This document shows, in pieces, positions 47,195-55,736 of a stretch of DNA of 64,000 nucleotides. The DNA comes from Bacteroidales bacterium (GTDB lineage: Bacteria; Bacteroidota; Bacteroidia; Bacteroidales; UBA12077): positions 1 through 64,000 of the forward strand of contig DMBU01000148.1 of NCBI GenBank assembly GCA_003446015.1, given 5' to 3'. Below the pieces are notes generated by a model. The model ran no database searches. It saw only the letters and a list, made by a program, of their open reading frames with translations, and was not told where the DNA came from. A program made the position numbers and the translations under genes. Within the stretch, counting starts at the first letter, position 1. Each line of letters starts with the position of its first letter.

Positions 47195-48859
47195 ATGATA
47201 CCAGAAAATTTTATTAAGTATATTGAAAATAGTTTAAAAAAAAACTGGGATCTTCCTGCCTTAACAGACTATCAAGGCGAAAGTTATAAATATCAGGATG
47301 TTGGTCGAAAAATTGCCCGAATACACATTATGTTCGAGGAATGCGAAATTAAAAAGGGTGATAAAATTGCACTTATTGGGAAAAATTCAGCAAACTGGGC
47401 AATGGCCTATTTAGCAATTATTACTTATGGAGCCACAGTAGTTCCAATTTTACCAGATTTTTTACCTAACGACGTACATCATATTGTTAATCATTCCGAT
47501 TCTGTTGTATTATTTACCGGAGATCCGATTTGGGAAAACCTTGATGAAAAAAGTATGCCCAATTTGAGAGGTATTTTTTCTTTAACTGATTTCAGAATAT
47601 TAATTGAAGGTAACAAAGAAAATATAAAGAAGATTTATGATAAATTAGACCAACTATATGAGGATATTTATCCGGGAGGCATAACTTCAGAAAAACTTTC
47701 CTTTGATGAAGTGTCAAATGAAGAAATTGGAGTGTTAAATTACACTTCTGGTACTACAGGATTTTCAAAAGGAGTGGTTCTTCCGCTTAATAGTTTGGCT
47801 GCAAATGTTCGATTCGCTCACAGAAACATGCCACTGAATTCGGGAGATAAGATTGTATCTTTTTTGCCTTTGGCACATACATACGGATGTGCCTTTGAAT
47901 TTTTATGGCCATTTACTATTGGATGCCATATTCACTTTCTAACACGAACCCCTTCGCCAAAAATAATTATTCAGGCTTTTCAGGAAGTAAAACCTGCTAT
48001 CATTATTACGGTTCCTTTAATCATGGAAAAAATTTATAAAAAACAAATTTTACCCATTTTAGGGAAAAAATCAATGCAGTTTTTATTAACCCTTCCATTA
48101 TTAGATAAAGCTATTTACAATAAAATTAAAAATAAATTAACCGACGTTTTTGGAGGAAATTTTAAGGAAGTTGTCCTTGGAGGTGCAGCTTTAAACAGTG
48201 AAGTTGAGTTATTTTTAAACAAAATCAAATTTAACTATTCGGTTGGTTATGGAATGACAGAATGTGGCCCTCTTATTAGTTATGCGAATTGGGATAAAAC
48301 AAAGTTTACCTCATCAGGTAAAATGGTTGACACATTAGAAGTTAAAATCGATTCAAATGACCCTTATAATGAAGTAGGTGAAATAATGGTTCGCGGAGAA
48401 AATGTGATGTATGGATATTACAAAAATGTAGAAGCGACAGAACAAGCTATAGATAAAGATGGCTGGCTACATACAGGAGATTTGGGGATAATCGATAGCG
48501 AAAACTTTGTTTTTATCAAAGGAAGAAATAAAAGTTTACTTTTAGGCCCATCCGGAGAAAACATCTATCCAGAAGAGATTGAAGCTAAATTAAATAACAT
48601 GCCTTATATTCAGGAATCGGTTGTTATTGAAAAGGATGGTAAGTTAGTTGCTTTGGTTTACCCAGACTTAGAAGCTACCGATCAAGAAAAAATTAATGAA
48701 GCAAGATTGATCGAAATTATGGAGGAAAATAAAAAAGAGGTAAACCTAAATCTCGCTAAATATATGCAAATAACTAAAGTCAAAATTTTTCCTGAAGAAT
48801 TTGAAAAAACGCCAAAGCGAAGTATAAAAAGATACCTTTATGCTACAACAGAATTATAA
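47195..48859 (+). CDS. AMP-binding acyl-CoA synthetase (long-chain-fatty-acid-type)
   Basis: Acyl-adenylate-forming enzyme of 554 residues from the ATG at 47195. The P loop LNYTSGTTGFSKGVVL, the central motif SVGYGMTECGPLISY and the A8-A10 region LHTGDLGIIDSENFVFIKGR, GENIYPEEIE are complete; the last Lys is in PKRSIKRYLY. It activates a carboxylic acid, probably a long-chain fatty acid, as an acyl-AMP and then CoA thioester. Substrate chain length cannot be read. An in-frame upstream extension (to 47132) has no family support. It is monocistronic, with a hairpin after the stop. Confidence 0.9.
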   Translation: MIPENFIKYIENSLKKNWDLPALTDYQGESYKYQDVGRKIARIHIMFEECEIKKGDKIALIGKNSANWAMAYLAIITYGATVVPILPDFLPNDVHHIVNHSDSVVLFTGDPIWENLDEKSMPNLRGIFSLTDFRILIEGNKENIKKIYDKLDQLYEDIYPGGITSEKLSFDEVSNEEIGVLNYTSGTTGFSKGVVLPLNSLAANVRFAHRNMPLNSGDKIVSFLPLAHTYGCAFEFLWPFTIGCHIHFLTRTPSPKIIIQAFQEVKPAIIITVPLIMEKIYKKQILPILGKKSMQFLLTLPLLDKAIYNKIKNKLTDVFGGNFKEVVLGGAALNSEVELFLNKIKFNYSVGYGMTECGPLISYANWDKTKFTSSGKMVDTLEVKIDSNDPYNEVGEIMVRGENVMYGYYKNVEATEQAIDKDGWLHTGDLGIIDSENFVFIKGRNKSLLLGPSGENIYPEEIEAKLNNMPYIQESVVIEKDGKLVALVYPDLEATDQEKINEARLIEIMEENKKEVNLNLAKYMQITKVKIFPEEFEKTPKRSIKRYLYATTEL

Positions 48860-48863
48860 CAAA

Positions 48864-48888
48864 AGGAGCACCCACCACAGGTGCTCCT
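48864..48888 (-). terminator. Hairpin terminator, mainly for the barrel-protein operon
   Basis: AGGAGCACC (48864-48872) and GGTGCTCCT (48880-48888) form a 9-bp stem with a 7-base loop. On the minus strand TTTTGTT follows, so it fits the end of the minus-strand operon; it also lies six bases after the acyl-CoA ligase stop and may act on both strands. Confidence 0.65.
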
Positions 48889-48927
48889 AACCACTTTAAA
48901 ACTACTTTGAAAAGAATAGCCTTTCGG

Positions 48928-49533
48928 CTAGAAAAAAATGTTAGCCCCAACAGCTATAGAAAATATATTCTCATCCCAGTCCTCCTGAGCTTTTAAATTG
49001 TAATAAACATAATCTGCAAGCGTATTTACTTCACAAAATATATCCACACTTGAAAAGTATCTTTCTTCTTTAAATTTAAAATTAGTTTTTAATCCAGCAT
49101 TTATGCATGCATAAAAACTATTGGAAGAATAATAACCTGAAGGATATTTTTCAGGAACGCTCATGTACGAATTCTCACCCGGTTCAAAACTTGCCGAAAA
49201 ACCTAAAGTTGGACTAATATTGTAATTATTCAAGATATTGAATGTGTACAATCTAAAGGTAAATTTATTTGTAAAAGTATGAATTGTTGCATTTCCTTTA
49301 TGTTTTGGAACAAATCCATAAATGAAATCTGTATGTATATTATTTTTACACCAGGAGTATCCTAATCCTAATGACATAAATCCTATATTTCCAGCATATT
49401 GAATTTTAAAATAATCCGGTTTGAACCATTTTTCTTTTTCCTCAAGAATTTCGAAATCTTCTTGTGCACATAAATATCCTGTTGAAGGAAGTAAGAAACA
49501 GAGAAAAAAAAGTATGCATTTATGATGTTTCAC
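48928..49533 (-). CDS. Predicted outer-membrane beta-barrel protein
   Basis: Protein of 201 residues from a GTG start at 49533. A signal peptide (about 1-24, ending YLCAQ) is followed by alternating beta strands (YFKIQYAGNIGFMSLGLGYSW, KFTFRLYTFNILNNYN) and ends with Phe (IAVGANIFF), the C-terminal aromatic of outer-membrane barrels. I do not recognise a specific family. It starts five bases after the metallophosphoesterase stop, and is the last gene of the TetR-controlled operon. Confidence 0.75.
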   Translation of the reverse strand: MKHHKCILFFLCFLLPSTGYLCAQEDFEILEEKEKWFKPDYFKIQYAGNIGFMSLGLGYSWCKNNIHTDFIYGFVPKHKGNATIHTFTNKFTFRLYTFNILNNYNISPTLGFSASFEPGENSYMSVPEKYPSGYYSSNSFYACINAGLKTNFKFKEERYFSSVDIFCEVNTLADYVYYNLKAQEDWDENIFSIAVGANIFF

Positions 49534-49538
49534 CAGGT

Positions 49539-50339
49539 TTAATATTTAATCGATTCAACATAGTTATCATCCTCATTCACTGTTATTATGCAGTATTCTT
49601 TATCCATAATAGATTCAACAGCCAAATATTTCATCCCGTCATTATAGTAATCTCCATATTCGTATCGATGTATATGTCCGTGGATTGACAAATCAACATC
49701 GTATTGAATCATTAATTGTTTATATTTTTCTTCGCATTCGTTTGTAAATTGCTCTCCATATGGAGGAATATGGCAAATCACAAAAACATTTTTGTATTGT
49801 CCTGAATTTAACAATTCTTGCTCTAACCACTCAAAATCCGGCGTTTTATTACTTTCCCAGAAAATGTCATCAAAAAGAATAAACAAGTTATTTGCAAACG
49901 AAAAACTTTTATTTGGTTCACCAAACATTTGTTTATAAACCTGATCGCCATTTGATTTATAATCGTGATTACCGATCACCGTGATATAGGGTTGTACTAT
50001 TTTGCGCATGTTTTCATGAAATAATTCGTACTCTTTTAAATATCCATGATCGGCTATATCTCCATTAACAATCACAAAATCAATATCTTTCTTCGAGTTA
50101 ATGTTTATAATAGCTTCGTTTAATTCATGATAGTTATAATGAGAATCAGCAATTACAGCGAATTTTATTTCTTCTTGAAGAGAATCCCCTGTAATTAAAT
50201 AATTCATATTTTTTTCATATGTATCTTTATATGAACTTTTAACATTAGCAGCATAAGGGCTATACTCGAAGTAATCTTCGCAACTGCTCAAAAAAACAGT
50301 TAACAGTATTATACTAATGCATTTTAATCCTTTTAACAT
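49539..50339 (-). CDS. Metallophosphoesterase lipoprotein
   Basis: Calcineurin-like phosphoesterase of 266 residues with a lipobox LSSCEDYF, so probably membrane-anchored outside the cytoplasm. The metal motifs are complete: IADSHYN, NGDIADHG, GNHDY, CHIPPYGE and HGHIHRYE. The substrate is unknown; relatives act on phosphodiesters such as nucleotides or phospholipids. It follows the acyl-carrier-like gene by 29 bases and precedes the barrel gene by five, so it belongs to the TetR-controlled operon. Confidence 0.9.
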   Translation of the reverse strand: MLKGLKCISIILLTVFLSSCEDYFEYSPYAANVKSSYKDTYEKNMNYLITGDSLQEEIKFAVIADSHYNYHELNEAIININSKKDIDFVIVNGDIADHGYLKEYELFHENMRKIVQPYITVIGNHDYKSNGDQVYKQMFGEPNKSFSFANNLFILFDDIFWESNKTPDFEWLEQELLNSGQYKNVFVICHIPPYGEQFTNECEEKYKQLMIQYDVDLSIHGHIHRYEYGDYYNDGMKYLAVESIMDKEYCIITVNEDDNYVESIKY

Positions 50340-50368
50340 CTTTAATCTTAAGTTTATTGTACTAATTT

Positions 50369-50620
50369 TTAATTCTGCGAATAAATTCCTGTTGAACTTT
50401 TTCCTAAAAAATAAATGGTGTCCGAAATTCGTTCCATTCTAAGAATTTCATTATCTGGAATATGAACCGCAAACTCCTGTTGAATTTTTTTAGCCAGACC
50501 CATTAAGTCTAACATATCAAGGTTCAAGTCAAAATAATAATCTGTGTCCTTTGATATTTTGTGCCTATCAACTCCAAAATCTATCAAAACCTTTTTTAAT
50601 CTTCTTTCAATATTTTTCAT
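50369..50620 (-). CDS. Acyl-carrier-like protein lacking the phosphopantetheine serine
   Basis: From the ATG at 50620 the protein has 83 residues with the ACP helix pattern: MKNIERRLKKVLIDFGVD, DTDYYFDLNLDMLDLMGLAK, KIQQEFAVHIPDNEILRM and VSDTIYFLG-like end. In ACP the prosthetic group is attached to Ser of DSL; here the equivalent tripeptide is DML, so the site is absent. It may be a structural ACP-like partner, or a degenerate copy. It directly follows a TetR regulator with an operator between them, and precedes the phosphoesterase lipoprotein. The helix at position 2 is otherwise well kept. Confidence 0.72.
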   Translation of the reverse strand: MKNIERRLKKVLIDFGVDRHKISKDTDYYFDLNLDMLDLMGLAKKIQQEFAVHIPDNEILRMERISDTIYFLGKSSTGIYSQN

Positions 50621-50635
50621 AAGAAACGTTTTATT

Positions 50636-50651
50636 CCGACCGTTCGGTATG
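50636..50651. promoter_or_regulatory. TetR operator, copy 1 (before the acyl-carrier-like gene)
   Basis: CCGACCGTTCGGTATG lies in the 49-bp gap between the tetR stop and the acyl-carrier-like start. It is a near-palindrome and differs from the copy upstream of tetR in one base. Confidence 0.75.
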
Positions 50652-50669
50652 TTGTGTTTTAAAATTTTT

Positions 50670-51272
50670 TTATTTCTTAATACAATAATATAATTGCTCA
50701 AACGCTTTTTCTAAATGAGAATATAATATATGAGGATTTGACGAGAAGATTGAGTTTAATGCAATACCATCCTGTAACCATTGAAATTGATTAGCTAAAG
50801 TTTCAATATCCAGGTCATCCTTTATTTCTCCTTTATTTATTCCATATTGAACAATTTTTTTCCAAAAAGCCAATTCATTTTTATTTGAGCTTTCAATCTT
50901 TTTATGAAAATCGGGAGCATAGTTAGCAACATCCAACATTAACCTGTAATATCCCATTCCGGAAGCGTCAGCACCAACATAGCTTGTAATCATTTTTGCC
51001 ATTTTTTTTACATTATCGATATACATCTTCATGTATTCATAAAATGAAACTTCCGGATTAATAATCATTTCCTGATTAAAGGGGGAAATTGAAAAAAATA
51101 AATTATCAAGTGTTTCGATAAAAAGCTGTTCCTTGTTTTCGAAATAATGATAAAATGCACCTTTCGACAAACCTGTTGATTTTACCAGCATACTCATAGT
51201 TACCTCTTTATATCCCTTTTGAAGGAAGAGTCTGAAAGCAGTTAAAATAATATGTTCTTTCGTTGGATTCAT
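50670..51272 (-). CDS. TetR/AcrR-family repressor of the adjacent operon
   Basis: Regulator of 200 residues. The helix-turn-helix is typical: ILTAFRLFLQKGYKEVTMS, MLVKSTGLSKGAFYHYF, ENKEQLFIETLDNLF. The C-terminal helices (TetR_C type) give no ligand hint. It is likely to repress itself and the genes after it, because matching operators stand before its own start and before the next gene, and its -7 element abuts the first operator. Upstream neighbour ispD is divergent and has its own promoter. Confidence 0.92.
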   Translation of the reverse strand: MNPTKEHIILTAFRLFLQKGYKEVTMSMLVKSTGLSKGAFYHYFENKEQLFIETLDNLFFSISPFNQEMIINPEVSFYEYMKMYIDNVKKMAKMITSYVGADASGMGYYRLMLDVANYAPDFHKKIESSNKNELAFWKKIVQYGINKGEIKDDLDIETLANQFQWLQDGIALNSIFSSNPHILYSHLEKAFEQLYYCIKK

Positions 51273-51276
51273 AAAA

Positions 51277-51292
51277 CCGACCGTTTGGTATG
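51277..51292. promoter_or_regulatory. TetR operator, copy 2 (before tetR)
   Basis: CCGACCGTTTGGTATG, one base different from copy 1, begins five bases before the tetR start and touches the -7 element at 51293. This is the position expected for self-repression. Confidence 0.75.
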
Positions 51293-51300
51293 CAAATATA
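51293..51300 (-). promoter_or_regulatory. -7 element of tetR
   Basis: TATATTTG on the minus strand, directly adjoining the operator and 21 bases before the start. The -33 region is not a clear TTG. Confidence 0.55.
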
Positions 51301-51378
51301 TAAACTCTTTTTTATTTAAAAAATCTTTTGCCGAATATTTAACTTTTTTTATCATTCTAAATTATACCAATTTATTTT

Positions 51379-51409
51379 TTGATCAAGCTGGTTATTATTT
51401 ATAACTTTG
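51379..51409 (+). promoter_or_regulatory. Promoter of ispD
   Basis: TTG at 51379-51381, 20 bases, TAACTTTG at 51402-51409; 17 bases before the start codon. Confidence 0.65.
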
Positions 51410-51425
51410 GAAATATTGTTTAACT

Positions 51426-52088
51426 ATGAAGCGTTTTGTAATAATTGTTGCCGGAGGATCTGGACAAAGAATGGGAAGTTCCATTCCAAAACAATTTTTA
51501 TCCATTCATAAAGAAATTATTCTCATGAAAAGTATTCGTGCTTTTTATGAGTTTGATTCAACCCTAAAAATTATTCTGGCACTTCCTGAAAATCATATTT
51601 CGTATTGGAATGATTTATGCCAAAAACATAAATTCTTGATTGAGCATTCAATTGTATCAGGAGGCTTAACGAGGTATCATTCAGTTAAAAATGCTCTTGA
51701 AAAAATTAACACCAATGGTATTGTAGCAATACACGATGGGGTGAGGCCCCTTGTAAGTCAGGCTACTATTGAGCAGGTTTTTGAAATTGCCACAATAAAT
51801 GGCAATGCCATTCCGTATATTGACCTTATTGATTCTTTAAGATTTGTTGATTCACATTTAAATTATCCGGCAGACAGAAATAAATACAAATTAATTCAAA
51901 CTCCCCAGGCTTTTGATTGTGAATTAATAAAACGTGCCTATGAACAAGAATACGATAAATCCTTTACAGATGATGCATCAATCGTTGAAAAACTTGGAAT
52001 AAAAATTAACCTTGTTCCTGGAAATCCAGAAAACATAAAAATTACTTCGCAGACTGACATTAAAATTGCAGAAGCTTTATCAGTTTAA
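51426..52088 (+). CDS. ispD: 2-C-methyl-D-erythritol 4-phosphate cytidylyltransferase
   Basis: Enzyme of the MEP isoprenoid pathway, 220 residues, making CDP-methylerythritol from CTP and MEP. The nucleotide-binding start VAGGSGQRMGSSIPKQFL, the middle VAIHDGVRPLVS, LIQTPQAFDCELIKRAYEQE and the end DDASIVEKLGIKINLVPGNPENIKIT are all intact. It overlaps the convergent Usp gene by four bases. It is probably monocistronic. Confidence 0.96.
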   Translation: MKRFVIIVAGGSGQRMGSSIPKQFLSIHKEIILMKSIRAFYEFDSTLKIILALPENHISYWNDLCQKHKFLIEHSIVSGGLTRYHSVKNALEKINTNGIVAIHDGVRPLVSQATIEQVFEIATINGNAIPYIDLIDSLRFVDSHLNYPADRNKYKLIQTPQAFDCELIKRAYEQEYDKSFTDDASIVEKLGIKINLVPGNPENIKITSQTDIKIAEALSV

Positions 52089-53209
52089 TTGTCAGCATGA
52101 AACACTAAAAAAGGAATGTTTGTGTGAAACAAAACTTTCCTTGCAATACTTGGATTAAATAATTTTGAGATTAAATTTCTTTTATGTGTAACTAGTGATA
52201 TAATATCAATTCTCTTTTCACGAATAATATTTTGTATCCCGTTTAAAAAGTCATCGTCTTCAATTACACTGCATTCAATTTCATAATCGGGATAATGAGT
52301 TGTTAATTTTTCTTTAAAGCCGGTCATTTTTGCCTTATCCCAAAGGTTAGTATCTTCACTTCCAATATGTGCACAGTATAAACGAAAATCAAATGGAGAT
52401 AAGGTATACATCAACTTTTTTATTGCAATATAATCCGACTCATCAAAATTAGTAGCATACAAAACATTAATGGTAGCAATACCTTCATATAATGAATCTT
52501 CAGGGATAACCAATACAGGAACTTTGGAGTCTTCAATTATTTTGGCAGTAACACTACCAATCAAATCATTTTCTCTTTCACCTCTTCCTCGTGTTCCAAT
52601 AATGATAACATCCGGCTTATAATCTCTGCTTTCTTCTATAATTTCTTCGCTTGCAATTCCGCGTTTCAAGCTATAGTCTAATTTAACACCCTCAATTTTA
52701 TCCTTTTCAATTTTATCTTTTAAATCTTTGTAAAACTCCTCCATATTGGTCTTTGCACGGATTTCAATTTCTCTGATTATCTCATCCATATTAACCTGAT
52801 AATAATACGTGTCGGTTAAAGGCATTGAATTTACTACCGGGTTATAATAAACGTGCATTAGTTTAATTTCAGCATTAAGTTTTTCGGCTAGTCCAATGGC
52901 ATAACGACAAGCATTTACTGAATAATCACTAAAATCAATTGGAACTAAAATTCGTTGTACACTTCGGTCGGCTGTACTAAGTTCATCCTGATACTCATCA
53001 CGGAAATGATCGCTTACTTTTTCGACAATTCGTAAGGCTTTTTCTAAATCGCGAGAACTTACACGAACTTTTACACCACCTGAAATGACTGAATGAATTA
53101 GATTAATATTTTTCAGATAACACTCTACTCCTTCAGCTTCAAGTCTTGTTCGAAGAATTTCCGCTCGTGCATAATTATGAATTGCGATTGTTATTAATTT
53201 ATCTTCCAT
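52085..53209 (-). CDS. DUF2007 domain fused to tandem universal stress protein
   Basis: Protein of 374 residues. Residues 1-66 form a DUF2007 (putative signal-transducing) domain: LITIAIHNYARAEILRTRLE, AEGVECYLKN and VKVRVSSRDLEKALRIVE. Residues about 84-230 are a Usp domain (RILVPIDFSDYSVNACRYAI; ATP motif IIGTRGRGERENDLIGSVTAKII). A second, weaker Usp domain (about 240-374) ends SKLFNPSIARKVLFHTNIPFL. DUF2007 is usually a separate small protein, so the fusion may link metal or ligand sensing to nucleotide binding. Function is inferred only. Confidence 0.88.
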   Translation of the reverse strand: MEDKLITIAIHNYARAEILRTRLEAEGVECYLKNINLIHSVISGGVKVRVSSRDLEKALRIVEKVSDHFRDEYQDELSTADRSVQRILVPIDFSDYSVNACRYAIGLAEKLNAEIKLMHVYYNPVVNSMPLTDTYYYQVNMDEIIREIEIRAKTNMEEFYKDLKDKIEKDKIEGVKLDYSLKRGIASEEIIEESRDYKPDVIIIGTRGRGERENDLIGSVTAKIIEDSKVPVLVIPEDSLYEGIATINVLYATNFDESDYIAIKKLMYTLSPFDFRLYCAHIGSEDTNLWDKAKMTGFKEKLTTHYPDYEIECSVIEDDDFLNGIQNIIREKRIDIISLVTHKRNLISKLFNPSIARKVLFHTNIPFLVFHADN

Positions 53210-53263
53210 AACTCAAGTTTTAAACGTTACATACTAAACCAGAAACAACAATCAGTCAATAAA

Positions 53264-54046
53264 TTATATATACTCCCTGGCACCTATCTTTTCATAAAAC
53301 AAATTTGCAAATGTTTTTAAACTTGTTGGTATTTGTTTCAATAAGAGATCAAAATCAGGTTCTGTTTCCCGATCAACTAATATTTCATTTGAATTAACTG
53401 GTGGTGGTGGAACAGAACACTTACCAACATAAGGTAGAATTTGCCAACTTTCGGAATGTTCCATAAACATTGGGAGTAATTCAAAAGCAATAATGAGTAA
53501 TTTACCTCTATTAATTTTGTCTTTACGTCTTAATTTATTAACCTGATATTGTACCCACTCATTAGCAACCTGATATTTTACAATATCTACTTTACTAAAG
53601 GCTGCAGCCAAGAGATTGCTTTTATAGGAATCGAAATTGTACCAATAATCTTTTAATTCACTGTTTGGAGGATCCTTTTCCCATTTCTGTCCTAAAAAGT
53701 TTAACGAATATAATGCGACCACATGACTCAACAGCTGAATAAACCAACTTTTCATTCTTGGATCACAATAAATTCTGCCTAGTTCTTGTGTAAACTGAAA
53801 TGCGACCTGGTTGTAATTTAAATCGGAAATATTCAATGCTATTTTATAAAAGTCCATCCCAACAGGCCAGTAAAAAGCAGGCCCGGATATTTGATCGTTA
53901 ATTAACTCAATACTTTTATAACCTAACGGAGGGCCTCCAGGAATGAGCCTTTCAAACTCCTCAATAATGTCCTTAATAACTAACATTAATTTATCATTTT
54001 GTTCTTTGCTTTCAAAGACATTAATTTTGATTATCCATTTTTCCAT
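53264..54046 (-). CDS. Metallopeptidase-like protein with altered active site, function unknown
   Basis: Cytoplasmic-looking protein of 260 residues, with no signal peptide. The middle reads QVAFQFTQELGRIYCDPRMK then SWFIQLLSHVVALYSLNFL. This spacing resembles a gluzincin core (HExxH followed by WFxE), but the two His and the distal Glu positions are Gln, Arg and Gln. It would then be inactive. A PPPP stretch and a charged C-terminus follow. I do not recognise a named family; the resemblance is by eye and not tested. No operon partner is evident. Confidence 0.6.
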   Translation of the reverse strand: MEKWIIKINVFESKEQNDKLMLVIKDIIEEFERLIPGGPPLGYKSIELINDQISGPAFYWPVGMDFYKIALNISDLNYNQVAFQFTQELGRIYCDPRMKSWFIQLLSHVVALYSLNFLGQKWEKDPPNSELKDYWYNFDSYKSNLLAAAFSKVDIVKYQVANEWVQYQVNKLRRKDKINRGKLLIIAFELLPMFMEHSESWQILPYVGKCSVPPPPVNSNEILVDRETEPDFDLLLKQIPTSLKTFANLFYEKIGAREYI

Positions 54047-54227
54047 ATATCTTGTATTAAGTATTGATTAGATAAATTATCCATGCTACTTTGGATAAAT
54101 CACAAGAGGTTTGAGCCGCAATTCAATTTGTTATAATGTACGAAAAAAACAGCCACAAATCAAGTTAAATTCCTGCTTTTTAATTTTTATATGAGTTAAT
54201 AAGTCTTTTATATCGAGTGAAAAATAT

Positions 54228-54235
54228 TATTTTTG
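54228..54235 (+). promoter_or_regulatory. -7 element of asnS
   Basis: TATTTTTG fits TAnnTTTG. Transcription would begin near 54242, downstream of a GTG at 54237, which supports ATG 54261 as the asnS start. Confidence 0.55.
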
Positions 54236-54260
54236 TGTGATTAATTACAATACCAGACTT

Positions 54261-55706
54261 ATGGAACAAAGAAGAAGCTTTATTAAAGATTTATTAGTAT
54301 CGACAGAGATTGATCGGGAAGTTAACGCAAAAGGTTGGGTACGAACCAAAAGAGGAAATAAACAAGTAGCTTTCGTTGCTTTAAACGATGGCTCTACAAT
54401 TCATAATATACAGCTTGTAATTGATCTGACTAATTTTACTGAAAATCAAATTAAAGAAATTACTACCGGAGCTAGTTTAAGTGTAAATGGAATGCTTGTA
54501 AAATCGATGGGACAAGGACAAAGCGTTGAAATACAAGCAAAAGAAATTCAGGTATATGGTACTGCCGATCCTGAAACATATCCTTTACAAAAGAAAGGTC
54601 ATACGCTTGAGTTTTTAAGGGAGATTGCTCACTTAAGATTTCGTACAAATACCTTTGGTGCTGTATTTAGAATTCGTCATGCCATGGCATTTGCTATTCA
54701 TAAATATTTTAATGACAGAAATTTTTACTATTTACATACTCCCATTGTAACAGGATCAGATGCTGAAGGAGCAGGAGAAATGTTTCGGGTTTCTACTCTT
54801 GATATCGAAAATCCTCCAAAAACAGAAGACGGCAAAATCGATTTTACACAAGATTTTTTTGGAAAAGAAAGCAACTTAACCGTTTCGGGTCAATTAGAAG
54901 CTGAATTAGGTGCTACTGCTTTATCGAATGTTTATACTTTCGGACCAACTTTCAGGGCTGAAAACTCTAATACACCGCGGCATTTGGCTGAATTCTGGAT
55001 GATTGAACCAGAGATGGCTTTTTACGACATCCATGATAATATGGATTTAGCTGAAGACATGCTTAAATATCTTATTAGGTATTCTTTAGAAAATTGTATT
55101 GATGATCTAAAATTCTTAGAAAATCGTTTGATTGAAGAAGAAAAGAATAAACCTCAGAACGAAAAATCAGAGATGACCTTAATAGAAAAACTAAATCTTA
55201 TTCTTAAGGATGATTTTGTTCGATTAACGTATACCGAAGCAATTGAGGTTCTTAAGAATTCAACCCCTTCAAAAAAAGGCAAATTTCAGTTTCCAGTAGA
55301 ATGGGGTATTGATTTACAATCTGAGCACGAAAGATATTTGGTAGAAAAGCATTTTAAAAAGCCGGTTATTTTGGTAGATTATCCAAAAGATATCAAAGCC
55401 TTTTACATGAAACAAAATGACGATGGTAAAACCGTTCGTGCTATGGATATTCTGTTCCCCGGAATTGGCGAAATTATTGGAGGCTCACAAAGAGAAGAGA
55501 TTTACGATAAATTAGCTGCAAGGATTTCAGAGATGGGAATCCCAGAAAAAGATATGTGGTGGTACCTGGAAACAAGAAAATATGGAACGGTGCCTCATAG
55601 TGGTTTTGGTTTAGGATTCGAACGATTAATTCTTTTTGTAACAGGAATGGCAAATATCCGCGATGTAATTCCATTTCCAAGAACACCTAAAAATGCCGAA
55701 TTTTAA
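54261..55706 (+). CDS. asnS: Asparaginyl-tRNA synthetase
   Basis: Class IIb synthetase of 481 residues from the ATG at 54261. The N-terminal anticodon-binding OB domain has VNAKGWVRTKRGNKQVAFVA; the catalytic core has TFGPTFRAENSNTPRHLAEFWM (motif 2 region, given by its key residues FRAENSNTPRHLAEF) and GFGLGFERLILFVTG (motif 3). The family start and length fit. The gene is followed 30 bases later by rpoN, and they are probably transcribed together. Confidence 0.96.
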   Translation: MEQRRSFIKDLLVSTEIDREVNAKGWVRTKRGNKQVAFVALNDGSTIHNIQLVIDLTNFTENQIKEITTGASLSVNGMLVKSMGQGQSVEIQAKEIQVYGTADPETYPLQKKGHTLEFLREIAHLRFRTNTFGAVFRIRHAMAFAIHKYFNDRNFYYLHTPIVTGSDAEGAGEMFRVSTLDIENPPKTEDGKIDFTQDFFGKESNLTVSGQLEAELGATALSNVYTFGPTFRAENSNTPRHLAEFWMIEPEMAFYDIHDNMDLAEDMLKYLIRYSLENCIDDLKFLENRLIEEEKNKPQNEKSEMTLIEKLNLILKDDFVRLTYTEAIEVLKNSTPSKKGKFQFPVEWGIDLQSEHERYLVEKHFKKPVILVDYPKDIKAFYMKQNDDGKTVRAMDILFPGIGEIIGGSQREEIYDKLAARISEMGIPEKDMWWYLETRKYGTVPHSGFGLGFERLILFVTGMANIRDVIPFPRTPKNAEF

Positions 55707-55736
55707 TTAAATTTAGACAAATATTTAGTACAGGAA

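Noticed and set aside
48910..48930. Short TAGCC/GGCTA hairpin near the barrel-gene end
   Set aside because: A 5-bp stem without a T run; the stronger hairpin at 48864-48888 explains termination.
54237..54260. GTG start for asnS
   Set aside because: It lies upstream of the predicted transcription start set by TATTTTTG, and family members start near the ATG at 54261.
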